Assembly (NCBI GenBank): GCA_003485955.1
Contig: DNHH01000005.1
Coordinates: 13,235-20,345 of the forward strand
DNA: 7,111 nucleotides
From: Opitutia bacterium
GTDB taxonomy: Bacteria; Verrucomicrobiota; Verrucomicrobiia; Opitutales; UBA953
Reading direction: 5' to 3'
The notes below the pieces were generated by a model. It saw nothing but the letters and a program-made list of their open reading frames with translations. It did not search any database and was not told where the DNA came from. Position 1 is the first letter of the stretch; every line of letters starts with the position of its first letter. Shown piece by piece: positions 1 to 5,925 of this stretch. A program made the translations under genes and the position numbers.

Positions 1-27
1 CACGCGGAGCAAGGGTTGTTCTGCCAT
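1..27 (-). CDS. Possible 5' end of a divergent gene (first 9 codons only)
   Basis: Read leftward from the ATG at 27-25, the sequence gives MAEQPLLRV and runs open to the window edge. It would face away from mutS, leaving a gap of about 96 bases for two divergent promoters, which is a sensible arrangement. The residues resemble the beginning of many ABC-transporter ATPases and other cytoplasmic proteins, but nine residues cannot identify a family. No Shine-Dalgarno sequence precedes the ATG; the upstream transcript is pyrimidine-rich. This may be chance. Confidence 0.3.
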
Positions 28-123
28 GTCGAAACCGTAGGAGAGGGAGGGTCGAAGGCAAGGAGATGCGTCAACCTATCGGTTCGCCTTGCGCGTAGGC
101 TTTTGACCCCTTGCATAGGGACT
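28..123. promoter_or_regulatory. Gap upstream of mutS, possible divergent promoter region
   Basis: This short stretch lies between the possible leftward gene and the preferred mutS start. It contains a small hairpin, AACC-TATC-GGTT at 73-84, set between GCAAGG (58-63) and its complement CCTTGC (87-92), and a second small one, CCCT-TGCAT-AGGG at 108-120, just before the GTG start. A TTGACC box at 103-108 resembles a -35 element, but no matching -10 box sits at the right distance before the GTG. I cannot name a promoter with confidence. The frame stays open to a TTG at 16, but residues encoded here do not look like MutS. Confidence 0.35.
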
Positions 124-2661
124 GTGTCGAGCGATACCCCCATGCAAAGGCAGTACCGTGAGTTTCGTGATAAACTCCCGGCAGATGCTGTGCTCTTTTT
201 TCGCTTAGGTGATTTTTTCGAAGTTTTTGGCAAAGACGCAGAAGTCGCTTCCCGTATTCTTGGGATAACACTCACCAAGCGGCATGATCAGCCTATGGCG
301 GGTATACCACACCATGCGGCACCGACGTACGTACAAAAATTACTCGCAGCGGGCATCAAGGTTGCGATTTGCGATCAAGTTGAACAACCCGTCGCCGGTA
401 AACTCGTACGGCGTGCGTTGACGCGCATTCTTACACCTGGAACAGCCCTTGAAGATTCACAACTCGACTCGCGAAAAAGCAATTATCTCTTGGCGTTAAA
501 TTGGGATAAAGCAGGTTGGCATGCTGCGTGGTTAGATGTTTCCACAGCCGATTTTCGTTTAGCCAGCGATGTCACCCCTGATCGACTCTTTCCTCACTTA
601 CATGCACTGTCACCCAGTGAAGTCATCCTGCCCGAGGGTCTCGAAGTTCCCGATTCACAAAGCGAACTCTTGGGGCAGTTGCTAGTAGGTCGTTCTGTTT
701 CACGAACACCGGGCTGGAATTTTGACATCAGCGCTGGGGCTCGGCTCGTTGGGCAGACCCTCGCCGTCCATAGTCTCGCGGGCTTCGGCCTCGAGGAAAC
801 CCATCCTGCACTCGGTGCCGCCGGTGCTGTCTTGGGGTATGTCACCGATTCGCTCTGTGACCGACCGCGTAATCTCACGCGCTTAACCGAAGTTCGCTTA
901 GGGCAGTCCGTTCTCCTTGATCCAGCCTCATCACGTAACCTCGAGCTCTTTGCCACACAATCCGGACGCCGCGAAGGTTCATTAATCGAAACGCTCGATC
1001 GTAGTTTAACACCCGCCGGCGCGCGGTTACTCGCGCGTTGGCTGGCCGAGCCATCGACAGATCTTGCAGTGATACGCCAGCGTTCCGATGCCGTAGCTAC
1101 TTTAGTCAAGCACCCAGGCAGCTCCGCTCGTATTGGCGAATCACTGATGGCAGTGCGCGATATTCCGAGAATACTTTCGCGCCTACAGAATCGCCTACGC
1201 AACCCACGTGAATTGGGTGGGATTCGTGATACCTTGGTGGCACTACCGGTTATACGTGAAGAGCTTCGAGCGACACCCGGTGGCGCACTCATGGAGCTTT
1301 CGGAGCGTGTGCATCTCGAATCCGCTTTAGCCGAACGACTCAACGCGGCACTCGCCGATGAATTGCCGACAGATCTCACGGAAGGCGGAATGTTGCGGCA
1401 GGGCCTTGATCCTGAGCTTGATCGACTTCGCTCGTTGGCTAGCGATAGTAAGGCCTGGATTGCTGACTTTGAACGTGGCGAACAAGCACGCACGGGAATT
1501 AAGTCACTTAAAGTGCGCTACAATGGGGCATTTGGGTATGCTATCGAAGTTACTAAAGCTAATCTAGCCTCCGTGCCTGCAGATTACATACGCAAGCAGA
1601 CGATGGTGAATGCGGAACGCTATACCACGGAAACACTCCGCACGAAAGAGCGGGAAGTTTTGCGCTCCGATGAACAGGCACTTGCGCGCGAAACGGAACT
1701 CTTCCATGAGCTCGTTGCCGAAGTCCTGAAGTGTTCCGAGACTCTATACATTACCGCGATGGCTTTGGCTGAAGTAGATGTTTTGCGCGGCTGGGCAGAA
1801 CTAGCCCGTGATGGCGATTGGTGTCAGCCCGTTGTTGATGACTCTGATGTCCTAGAAATTTCAGAAGGTCGACACCCTGTCGTCGAGCGCATGTTGCGGA
1901 ATCGACCTGGAGCTGGAGCTTTTGTGCCCAATGACACGCGTTTAGCATCATCTGGAGAACAAGTCGCACTCATCACCGGGCCCAATATGGCCGGCAAATC
2001 GACCTACATACGTCAAGTCGCACTCCTAGCATTGCTTGCACAGTTGGGTAGTTTCGTGCCCGCCCGTGCTGCGCGCGTTGGTTTAGTTGATCGGATCTTT
2101 TGTCGAGTCGGTGCAAGCGATGAACTTTCCCGAGGGCATTCTACGTTCATGGTCGAGATGAGTGAGACATCAAATATCTTAAACAACGCAACCGTACGTT
2201 CACTTATCGTGCTGGATGAAATTGGCCGCGGCACTAGTACGTACGATGGTATCAGTATTGCTTGGGCGGTAGCGGAGCACTTGCACGGAAAATTGGGTGC
2301 CGGTCCACGGACACTCTTTGCGACTCACTATCACGAGTTAACCCGTTTAGCTGACACCTTGCCGCGTTTGCGTAATTGGACTGTCGCCGTCCGCGAATGG
2401 CAGGACGAAATTGTCTTTGTTCGTCGCGTTGTACCAGGCTCTGCCGATCGCTCCTATGGTATTCAAGTTGCGCGGCTCGCTGGAATGCCACCATCAGTGG
2501 TTGCCCGCGCGCGTGAAATATTAAGCGGTATGGAAAAAGGCGGCGGACTCCCTGCGGCTGCCAATATGCCAGATGTGAATCCGCCGGCAACAAAGCCAAT
2601 CAAGGTAGAAAAGCCTACGAAGCCTAAAGCAAGTGAACAAGGACAGGCGGAACTTTTCTAA
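124..2661 (+). CDS. mutS: DNA mismatch repair protein MutS
   Basis: MutS binds base mismatches and small loops in DNA and, through its ATPase cycle, recruits MutL for strand-specific repair in the cytoplasm. From the GTG at 124 the protein has 845 residues, close to the usual bacterial MutS length. The mismatch-reading Phe-X-Glu motif is present as F31-F32-E33. A core/clamp segment with NGAFGYAIEV lies near residue 468, and GRHPVVE starts at 582. The ATPase domain has Walker A GPNMAGKST (619-627), the signature region GASDELSRGHSTF (from 663), Walker B ending in D698-E699, and the H735 motif FATHYHEL. The tail is rich in Lys and Pro and ends in QAELF, matching the QxxLF sliding-clamp-binding motif. 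The start is chosen because MSSDTPMQRQY aligns with normal MutS N-termini; ATG at 142 is possible, and a TTG at 16 would add 36 unrelated residues. Shine-Dalgarno pairing is weak (AGGG at 117-120, very close). It converges with the lipoyl-enzyme gene with no gap. Confidence 0.97.
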   Translation: MSSDTPMQRQYREFRDKLPADAVLFFRLGDFFEVFGKDAEVASRILGITLTKRHDQPMAGIPHHAAPTYVQKLLAAGIKVAICDQVEQPVAGKLVRRALTRILTPGTALEDSQLDSRKSNYLLALNWDKAGWHAAWLDVSTADFRLASDVTPDRLFPHLHALSPSEVILPEGLEVPDSQSELLGQLLVGRSVSRTPGWNFDISAGARLVGQTLAVHSLAGFGLEETHPALGAAGAVLGYVTDSLCDRPRNLTRLTEVRLGQSVLLDPASSRNLELFATQSGRREGSLIETLDRSLTPAGARLLARWLAEPSTDLAVIRQRSDAVATLVKHPGSSARIGESLMAVRDIPRILSRLQNRLRNPRELGGIRDTLVALPVIREELRATPGGALMELSERVHLESALAERLNAALADELPTDLTEGGMLRQGLDPELDRLRSLASDSKAWIADFERGEQARTGIKSLKVRYNGAFGYAIEVTKANLASVPADYIRKQTMVNAERYTTETLRTKEREVLRSDEQALARETELFHELVAEVLKCSETLYITAMALAEVDVLRGWAELARDGDWCQPVVDDSDVLEISEGRHPVVERMLRNRPGAGAFVPNDTRLASSGEQVALITGPNMAGKSTYIRQVALLALLAQLGSFVPARAARVGLVDRIFCRVGASDELSRGHSTFMVEMSETSNILNNATVRSLIVLDEIGRGTSTYDGISIAWAVAEHLHGKLGAGPRTLFATHYHELTRLADTLPRLRNWTVAVREWQDEIVFVRRVVPGSADRSYGIQVARLAGMPPSVVARAREILSGMEKGGGLPAAANMPDVNPPATKPIKVEKPTKPKASEQGQAELF

Positions 2662-2671
2662 TCAAAGCCGC
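2647..2671. terminator. Hairpin across the mutS / lipoyl-enzyme convergent stops
   Basis: GCGG (2647-2650) pairs with CCGC (2668-2671), and CTTT (2653-2656) pairs with AAAG (2664-2667). A two-base AA bulge lies on the left, and the seven-base loop 2657-2663 holds the junction of the two stop codons. The stem would form in transcripts from either direction, so it could act as a two-way terminator or protect both mRNA 3' ends. No T-run follows on either strand, so it is not a textbook intrinsic terminator. An eight-pair bulged stem can also arise by chance. Confidence 0.35.
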
Positions 2672-3429
2672 TCGTTCCACGCCTTTGAAGAGAATTTCTC
2701 TACCGCTGTCACGGTGAATTCTTTGGAGTACTGTGGGGTGTTTACGCCTTCAACTTTTGTTCCTAAAGCGTCAGCCAATGCCGTTGTGAAATCTGTCTGT
2801 AGCCGGTTGATGTTTATTTGGCTTAAGTAGGGCTTCCAGAGGTAACCTTGAAGCAGCAACCCATCGCGGGTTCTTTTTTGGGCAGCACCGGCTACTTTTT
2901 TTCCATCGCTAGTGCGTACCAAGTCATAAGGTTCAGAGCGTGTCGCGCAGATATCAGGTGCACGGAAGGTGCGTGGTCCGCTTGGAGAAGCCATCATCGC
3001 TACAGGCTGACCTTGTACGCGAAGCGATTGCTCTAAGGCACGCAATACGACGCCGTAACTTTCCAGAGCGTCGAGATGAAAGACGCCGTGTGCTGAGGGT
3101 ATCACGAGGGCAAACGTCCAATCCTCAAGATGCGAAACCAAGCCACCGCCAGTTGCTCGACGAATTAGCGTACACTCGCTCGGGACTTGTGGGCGGAAGT
3201 CAGACCACTTTTGTGAAACCCCGAATGTAAAGGCGGGCTCTGACCAGCCGTAACTACGGAAACGTGGAATTTCGAGATGTGGATAGGCTTCCAGGAGTAA
3301 AAGGTCCTGTGCCATGTTCAGTGCCCCCGTCGAAGATTCTGTCGGCAGCGTGTGCATCGACTCAAAAATCAATACCTTGGGTGAGTCGACGGACAATCCT
3401 GCGGCCAGTTTTTTCGGTATACCATGCAT
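2662..3429 (-). CDS. Lipoate-protein ligase / octanoyltransferase family protein (LipM-like)
   Basis: This belongs to the biotin/lipoate ligase fold family, which attaches octanoyl or lipoyl groups to a lysine on GcvH or the E2 subunits of 2-oxoacid dehydrogenases. Visible motifs, numbered from the ATG at 3429 (255 residues): NMAQD at 38-42, the RRATGGG loop at 90-96 followed by H100, and GKKVAGAAQKRT with the expected active-site lysine K178. C161 lies 17 residues before that lysine, about where LipM octanoyltransferases carry their catalytic cysteine; LplA ligases lack it. The protein also lacks room for the C-terminal accessory domain of E. coli LplA. LipM-type transfer is therefore favoured over free-lipoate ligation, but this is inference. 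The gene follows the RmlD-like gene and overlaps it by 68 bases. The start is uncertain: GTG at 3432 directly precedes the ATG, and TTG codons at 3396 or 3372 would fit the usual N-terminus better; none has a good ribosome site. Confidence 0.85.
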   Translation of the reverse strand: MHGIPKKLAAGLSVDSPKVLIFESMHTLPTESSTGALNMAQDLLLLEAYPHLEIPRFRSYGWSEPAFTFGVSQKWSDFRPQVPSECTLIRRATGGGLVSHLEDWTFALVIPSAHGVFHLDALESYGVVLRALEQSLRVQGQPVAMMASPSGPRTFRAPDICATRSEPYDLVRTSDGKKVAGAAQKRTRDGLLLQGYLWKPYLSQININRLQTDFTTALADALGTKVEGVNTPQYSKEFTVTAVEKFSSKAWNERL

Positions 3430-4327
3430 CACAACCGCGCGGCACTTCGAGTTCGCCTAAGATTTCACTAAAGGCCTGAGCGCGCGTCTTAAGTTTTCCG
3501 GCGAGAGGATGCAGTTCAAAGCTTAGATCGCGTGGACGTTTCCCGAGGTTGGGAACATCCGCATACGCTACAGGCATAATATGGTCATTAGGATTTAACC
3601 CAAAATGCTCCGCAATTTTTACACCCATCTCATAACGGCTCATTGCGTCGGAGCCTGCCCAGTGGAAAAGTCCCGAGAGGTTCTCGCGTTCGCATAACTC
3701 TACACAGACATCTGCAAGATTCGTTACCGAAACTGGCTGACGGATTTCTTCTGTAAAAAGCGGGGTCTGTTTGCCGGCTTTCCAGTCAATAAACAGGCGC
3801 TCATGGAGTCCGCGGTCGCCGGTTGCTGAATTAGCCGAGACCAATGTCGTGCGTAACACGCATGCCTGTTTTTTTCCTTCAGAGAGTACGCCAACTTCAC
3901 CAAGTAACTTGGTTTGACCATAGAGATGAAGTGGGAGTGGTAAATCTGTGCTGCAGTAGCGGCCTTGTTCGCCGTCGAAGACCATATCGGTCGAAAGGTG
4001 GATAAAGCGCGCACCTATGTGGTGACAGAGTTGTGCCAATCGACGGGGCAGGGCGGCATTGATTTGCTCTGCGCGCTTAGGGTCTTTTTCGCAGTCAGCG
4101 ATGGTTGCGATCGCTGCTGCGTTTATGACCGCATCGGGAAAGCGGTCTAGAATGAGCCGCTCGACACCTGCGGCGTCTGTAAGGTCCGTTGAAATAGAGT
4201 CGGTTCCTTGGGGCACACGTGGACTACGGGTGCCACCAACGGCCACGACCGCATGGCCCCGACGGAGGGCGGCGAGGACGGTCTCGCGACCGACTAAACC
4301 TGAGGCTCCTAAGACGAGGATGCGCAC
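3362..4327 (-). CDS. RmlD-like NAD(P)-dependent sugar reductase (extended SDR family)
   Basis: This is an extended short-chain dehydrogenase of the RmlD type, whose namesake reduces dTDP-4-dehydrorhamnose to dTDP-rhamnose. From the GTG at 4327 the protein has 321 residues. It shows a Rossmann nucleotide loop GASGLVG at 7-13, STDMVFDG from 112, and the catalytic YGQTK with Y136 and K140. RPRDLSFE near 264-271 matches the substrate-side RP motif. The GTG start is chosen because VRILVLGASG is the normal family beginning and it leaves 74 bases for promoters. ATG codons at 4390 and 4384 would add 19 to 21 residues; the one at 4384 has a GAGG at suitable distance, so it cannot be excluded. The C-terminus runs about 30 residues past the usual family end, and this tail overlaps the next gene. 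No rmlA, rmlB or rmlC is nearby, so rhamnose synthesis is not established; another sugar nucleotide or a regulatory role is possible. Confidence 0.85.
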   Translation of the reverse strand: MRILVLGASGLVGRETVLAALRRGHAVVAVGGTRSPRVPQGTDSISTDLTDAAGVERLILDRFPDAVINAAAIATIADCEKDPKRAEQINAALPRRLAQLCHHIGARFIHLSTDMVFDGEQGRYCSTDLPLPLHLYGQTKLLGEVGVLSEGKKQACVLRTTLVSANSATGDRGLHERLFIDWKAGKQTPLFTEEIRQPVSVTNLADVCVELCERENLSGLFHWAGSDAMSRYEMGVKIAEHFGLNPNDHIMPVAYADVPNLGKRPRDLSFELHPLAGKLKTRAQAFSEILGELEVPRGCDAWYTEKTGRRIVRRLTQGIDF

Positions 4328-4401
4328 ACAAAGAACTTGGCAGGTTCTCGTTTGCCAGCAAGCCATCAGGGGGCTAACTTGCATTTTCATCCATCCTCGG
4401 A
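4328..4401. promoter_or_regulatory. Divergent promoter region between the RmlD-like gene and hisC
   Basis: This gap must hold the hisC promoter and probably that of the leftward pair. For hisC the best candidate is TTGCCA (4352-4357, five of six to the -35 consensus), 17 bases, then TAACTT (4375-4380, three of six to the -10 consensus). That would give a leader of only about 15 bases. An inverted repeat, TGGCA (4338-4342) and TGCCA (4353-4357), overlaps this -35 box and could be an operator, but the arms are only five bases. GCAAG (4358-4362) and CTTGC (4378-4382) form a second short pair. No attenuator or T-box is visible. Confidence 0.3.
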
Positions 4402-5490
4402 ATGACCGTCTCTTACACCGACCTTGCTAGCCGACCGCTACTCACCCAGCCAATTTATGAGGCAGGGCGACCCATCGAAGTTGTGGCTCGTGAATTTGGA
4501 CTTAATCCGTCCGACGTCATTAAATTGGCCTCAAACGAAAACCCCCTTGGCCCCTCGCCCTTAGGGTTAGCAGCCGCTCATAAAGCACTCGAATCACTTC
4601 ACCTCTACCCAGACTCTGGCTGCACATTCTTACGCGAGAGACTCGGTAAGATGTGGAATCTTCCTCCTAACCAGTTCGTCGTTGGGAATGGTTCCAACGA
4701 GGTAATGTTGCTTCTCGCTCAAGCTTTCTTGCGCCCCGGCGATGAAGTTGTTTTCGGCTCTCAAGCGTTTGTCGTCTACAAACTTGCTACGACACTTTTT
4801 GGCGCAACCCCGGTGGAAGTTCCGATGCCAGGGTATCGGCATGATCTAAAAGCGATGCGCCAAGCAGTGACAGATCGTACGCGCATACTTTTCCTAGCGA
4901 GTCCGAATAATCCGACTGGCGGGGTCGATGAACCGTCCGAAATCGTCGCACTCGCTGAGTCATTACCGGACCACGTCATTTTCTGTCTCGATGAAGCTTA
5001 TGCTGAGTTTTTAGATAAAACTGCTGATTTACTTCCGTTGCTGCGCTCCGGTCGCAAGGTCGTAATTACCCGTACGTTCTCGAAGGTCTACGGACTCGCT
5101 GGGCTTCGCGTGGGTTATTTGGTTGGTTCAGCCGAAGTCTGTGGATTGCTCAATCGCGTGCGCCAACCTTTCAATGTGAATCTCGTCGCGCTCGCAGCAG
5201 CACAAGCGGCCCTCGATGATACCGAATTTCTTAAACGCACCCTTAAAACTAACGCCGAAGGGCTGACACAACTTGTTACGGGCTTCCAGAAACTCGGGTT
5301 TGAATACATTGATGGCCGTGCCAATTTCATCGCCGTCAAAGTCCCTGGAGCTGATGCCGTTTTTAATCGCTTACAACGGCAAGGCATCATCGTTCGCCCG
5401 CTCCGCGGGTATGGAATGACAGATTGGTTACGCGTTACCGTGGGAACCGCCGCCCAAAACACGCGCTTGCTTAAGGCTTTCGCGGGTTAA
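4402..5490 (+). CDS. hisC: Histidinol-phosphate aminotransferase
   Basis: HisC is a pyridoxal-phosphate enzyme of fold type I that converts imidazole-acetol phosphate and glutamate to histidinol phosphate in histidine synthesis. The 362 residues match the family length. Diagnostic segments are KLASNENPLGPSP (41-53), GNGSNE (95-100), SPNNPTGG (167-174, with N169 contacting the cofactor), DEAYAEF (D197 and Y200), TFSKVYGLAGLRVGY with the Schiff-base lysine K228 and R236, and WLRVTVGT with R344 expected to hold the substrate carboxylate. The ATG at 4402 gives a natural N-terminus; there is no clear Shine-Dalgarno sequence (only CGGA touching the start). The Minf_1886-like gene follows after 18 bases and is probably co-transcribed. 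No other his gene is in the window, and HisC relatives can also act on aromatic amino acids, so a dual role is possible. Confidence 0.94.
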   Translation: MTVSYTDLASRPLLTQPIYEAGRPIEVVAREFGLNPSDVIKLASNENPLGPSPLGLAAAHKALESLHLYPDSGCTFLRERLGKMWNLPPNQFVVGNGSNEVMLLLAQAFLRPGDEVVFGSQAFVVYKLATTLFGATPVEVPMPGYRHDLKAMRQAVTDRTRILFLASPNNPTGGVDEPSEIVALAESLPDHVIFCLDEAYAEFLDKTADLLPLLRSGRKVVITRTFSKVYGLAGLRVGYLVGSAEVCGLLNRVRQPFNVNLVALAAAQAALDDTEFLKRTLKTNAEGLTQLVTGFQKLGFEYIDGRANFIAVKVPGADAVFNRLQRQGIIVRPLRGYGMTDWLRVTVGTAAQNTRLLKAFAG

Positions 5491-5508
5491 TGAATAATAC
5501 CCATAACT

Positions 5509-5913
5509 ATGGATTTTGATGATGCCATTCGCGTGTGTGTTGCCAAAGACGCACGTTACCTTCCGCAAGCCTACCATGCTGTCCGCTTGGGCCTCGATCA
5601 GGCACAACGTATCGTACATGGAGAAACTAAAAAGGGTGCGAAAGGTACGCCACGAGCACGTCACGTCAGTGGGCAGCAGGTCCTTGAAGGGTTTCGTCAG
5701 CACGTTCTCGAGGCCTATGGTCCGATGGCATACCCGCTGTTGCAGAATTGGGGAGTTAAGCGCACGGCAGATGTTGGTAACATCGTCTTTAATCTTATAA
5801 ACTCTGGGCTCTTCGGTAAGTCAGACGAAGACAAGCATGAAGACTTTGCCGCTGTTTACGATTTTAAGGAAACTTTCGCTAAGCCCTTCGAGCCGGCGAA
5901 GCGTAAGAATTGA
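5509..5913 (+). CDS. Minf_1886-like protein of unknown function
   Basis: This soluble 134-residue protein has no signal peptide or membrane segment. It resembles the conserved hypothetical family named after Methylacidiphilum infernorum Minf_1886, which to my knowledge occurs in Verrucomicrobia and Planctomycetes. Conserved-looking blocks are DARYLPQAYHAV (14-25), RHVSGQQVLEGFR (51-63), YGPMAYPLLQNWGVKRTADVG (70-90), NIVFNLINSGLFGKSDED (91-108) and the end block DFAAVYDFKETF (112-123). A basic linker (GETKKGAKGTPRA) lies before the RHVSGQ block. There is no recognisable catalytic signature, and I do not assign a function. The ATG at 5509 is the first start giving the family N-terminus, but it has no Shine-Dalgarno sequence. 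It lies 18 bases after hisC on the same strand, so co-transcription is likely, though this need not mean a role in histidine synthesis. Its stop abuts the uppP stop. Confidence 0.85.
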   Translation: MDFDDAIRVCVAKDARYLPQAYHAVRLGLDQAQRIVHGETKKGAKGTPRARHVSGQQVLEGFRQHVLEAYGPMAYPLLQNWGVKRTADVGNIVFNLINSGLFGKSDEDKHEDFAAVYDFKETFAKPFEPAKRKN

Positions 5914-5925
5914 TTACGCCTTCGC
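5896..5925. terminator. Hairpin across the Minf_1886-like / uppP convergent stops
   Basis: GCGAA-GCGTAA (5896-5906) pairs with TTACGC (5914-5919) and TTCGC (5921-5925). This gives 11 pairs with a single bulged C at 5920 and a seven-base loop, GAATTGA (5907-5913). The loop contains the TGA of the rightward gene, and the uppP stop lies in the right arm. It would form in RNA from either strand and is well placed to end or protect both transcripts. No T-run follows. A competing smaller hairpin, CTTCG (5886-5890) with CGAAG (5897-5901), is also possible. Confidence 0.45.

Noticed and set aside
16..123. Extension of mutS to a TTG at 16
   Set aside because: The 36 added residues are Arg-rich and unlike any MutS N-terminus; the GTG at 124 gives the expected beginning.
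594..1493. Long open frame (299 codons) on the strand opposite mutS
   Set aside because: It lies entirely inside mutS, is dominated by Ser and Arg, has no recognisable motif and looks like the antisense shadow of a well-coded gene.
2252..2599. Open frame of 115 codons opposite the mutS ATPase region
   Set aside because: It is fully inside the conserved MutS ATPase coding region with no family features.
2691..2701. Palindrome GAGAATTTCTC near the lipoyl-enzyme gene end
   Set aside because: It lies in coding sequence and leaves a one-base loop, too tight to form a hairpin.
4059..4430. Rightward open frame of 123 codons across the start of the RmlD-like gene
   Set aside because: It is mostly antisense to the Rossmann region, is Arg/Thr/Ala-rich, and runs into the hisC start in another frame.
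5115..5462. Leftward open frame of 115 codons inside hisC
   Set aside because: It is antisense to intact hisC, with no motif and shadow-like composition.
5490..5519. Nine-codon frame whose ATG overlaps the hisC stop (TAATG)
   Set aside because: It ends after nine codons in a frame different from the next gene; the overlap is most likely accidental.
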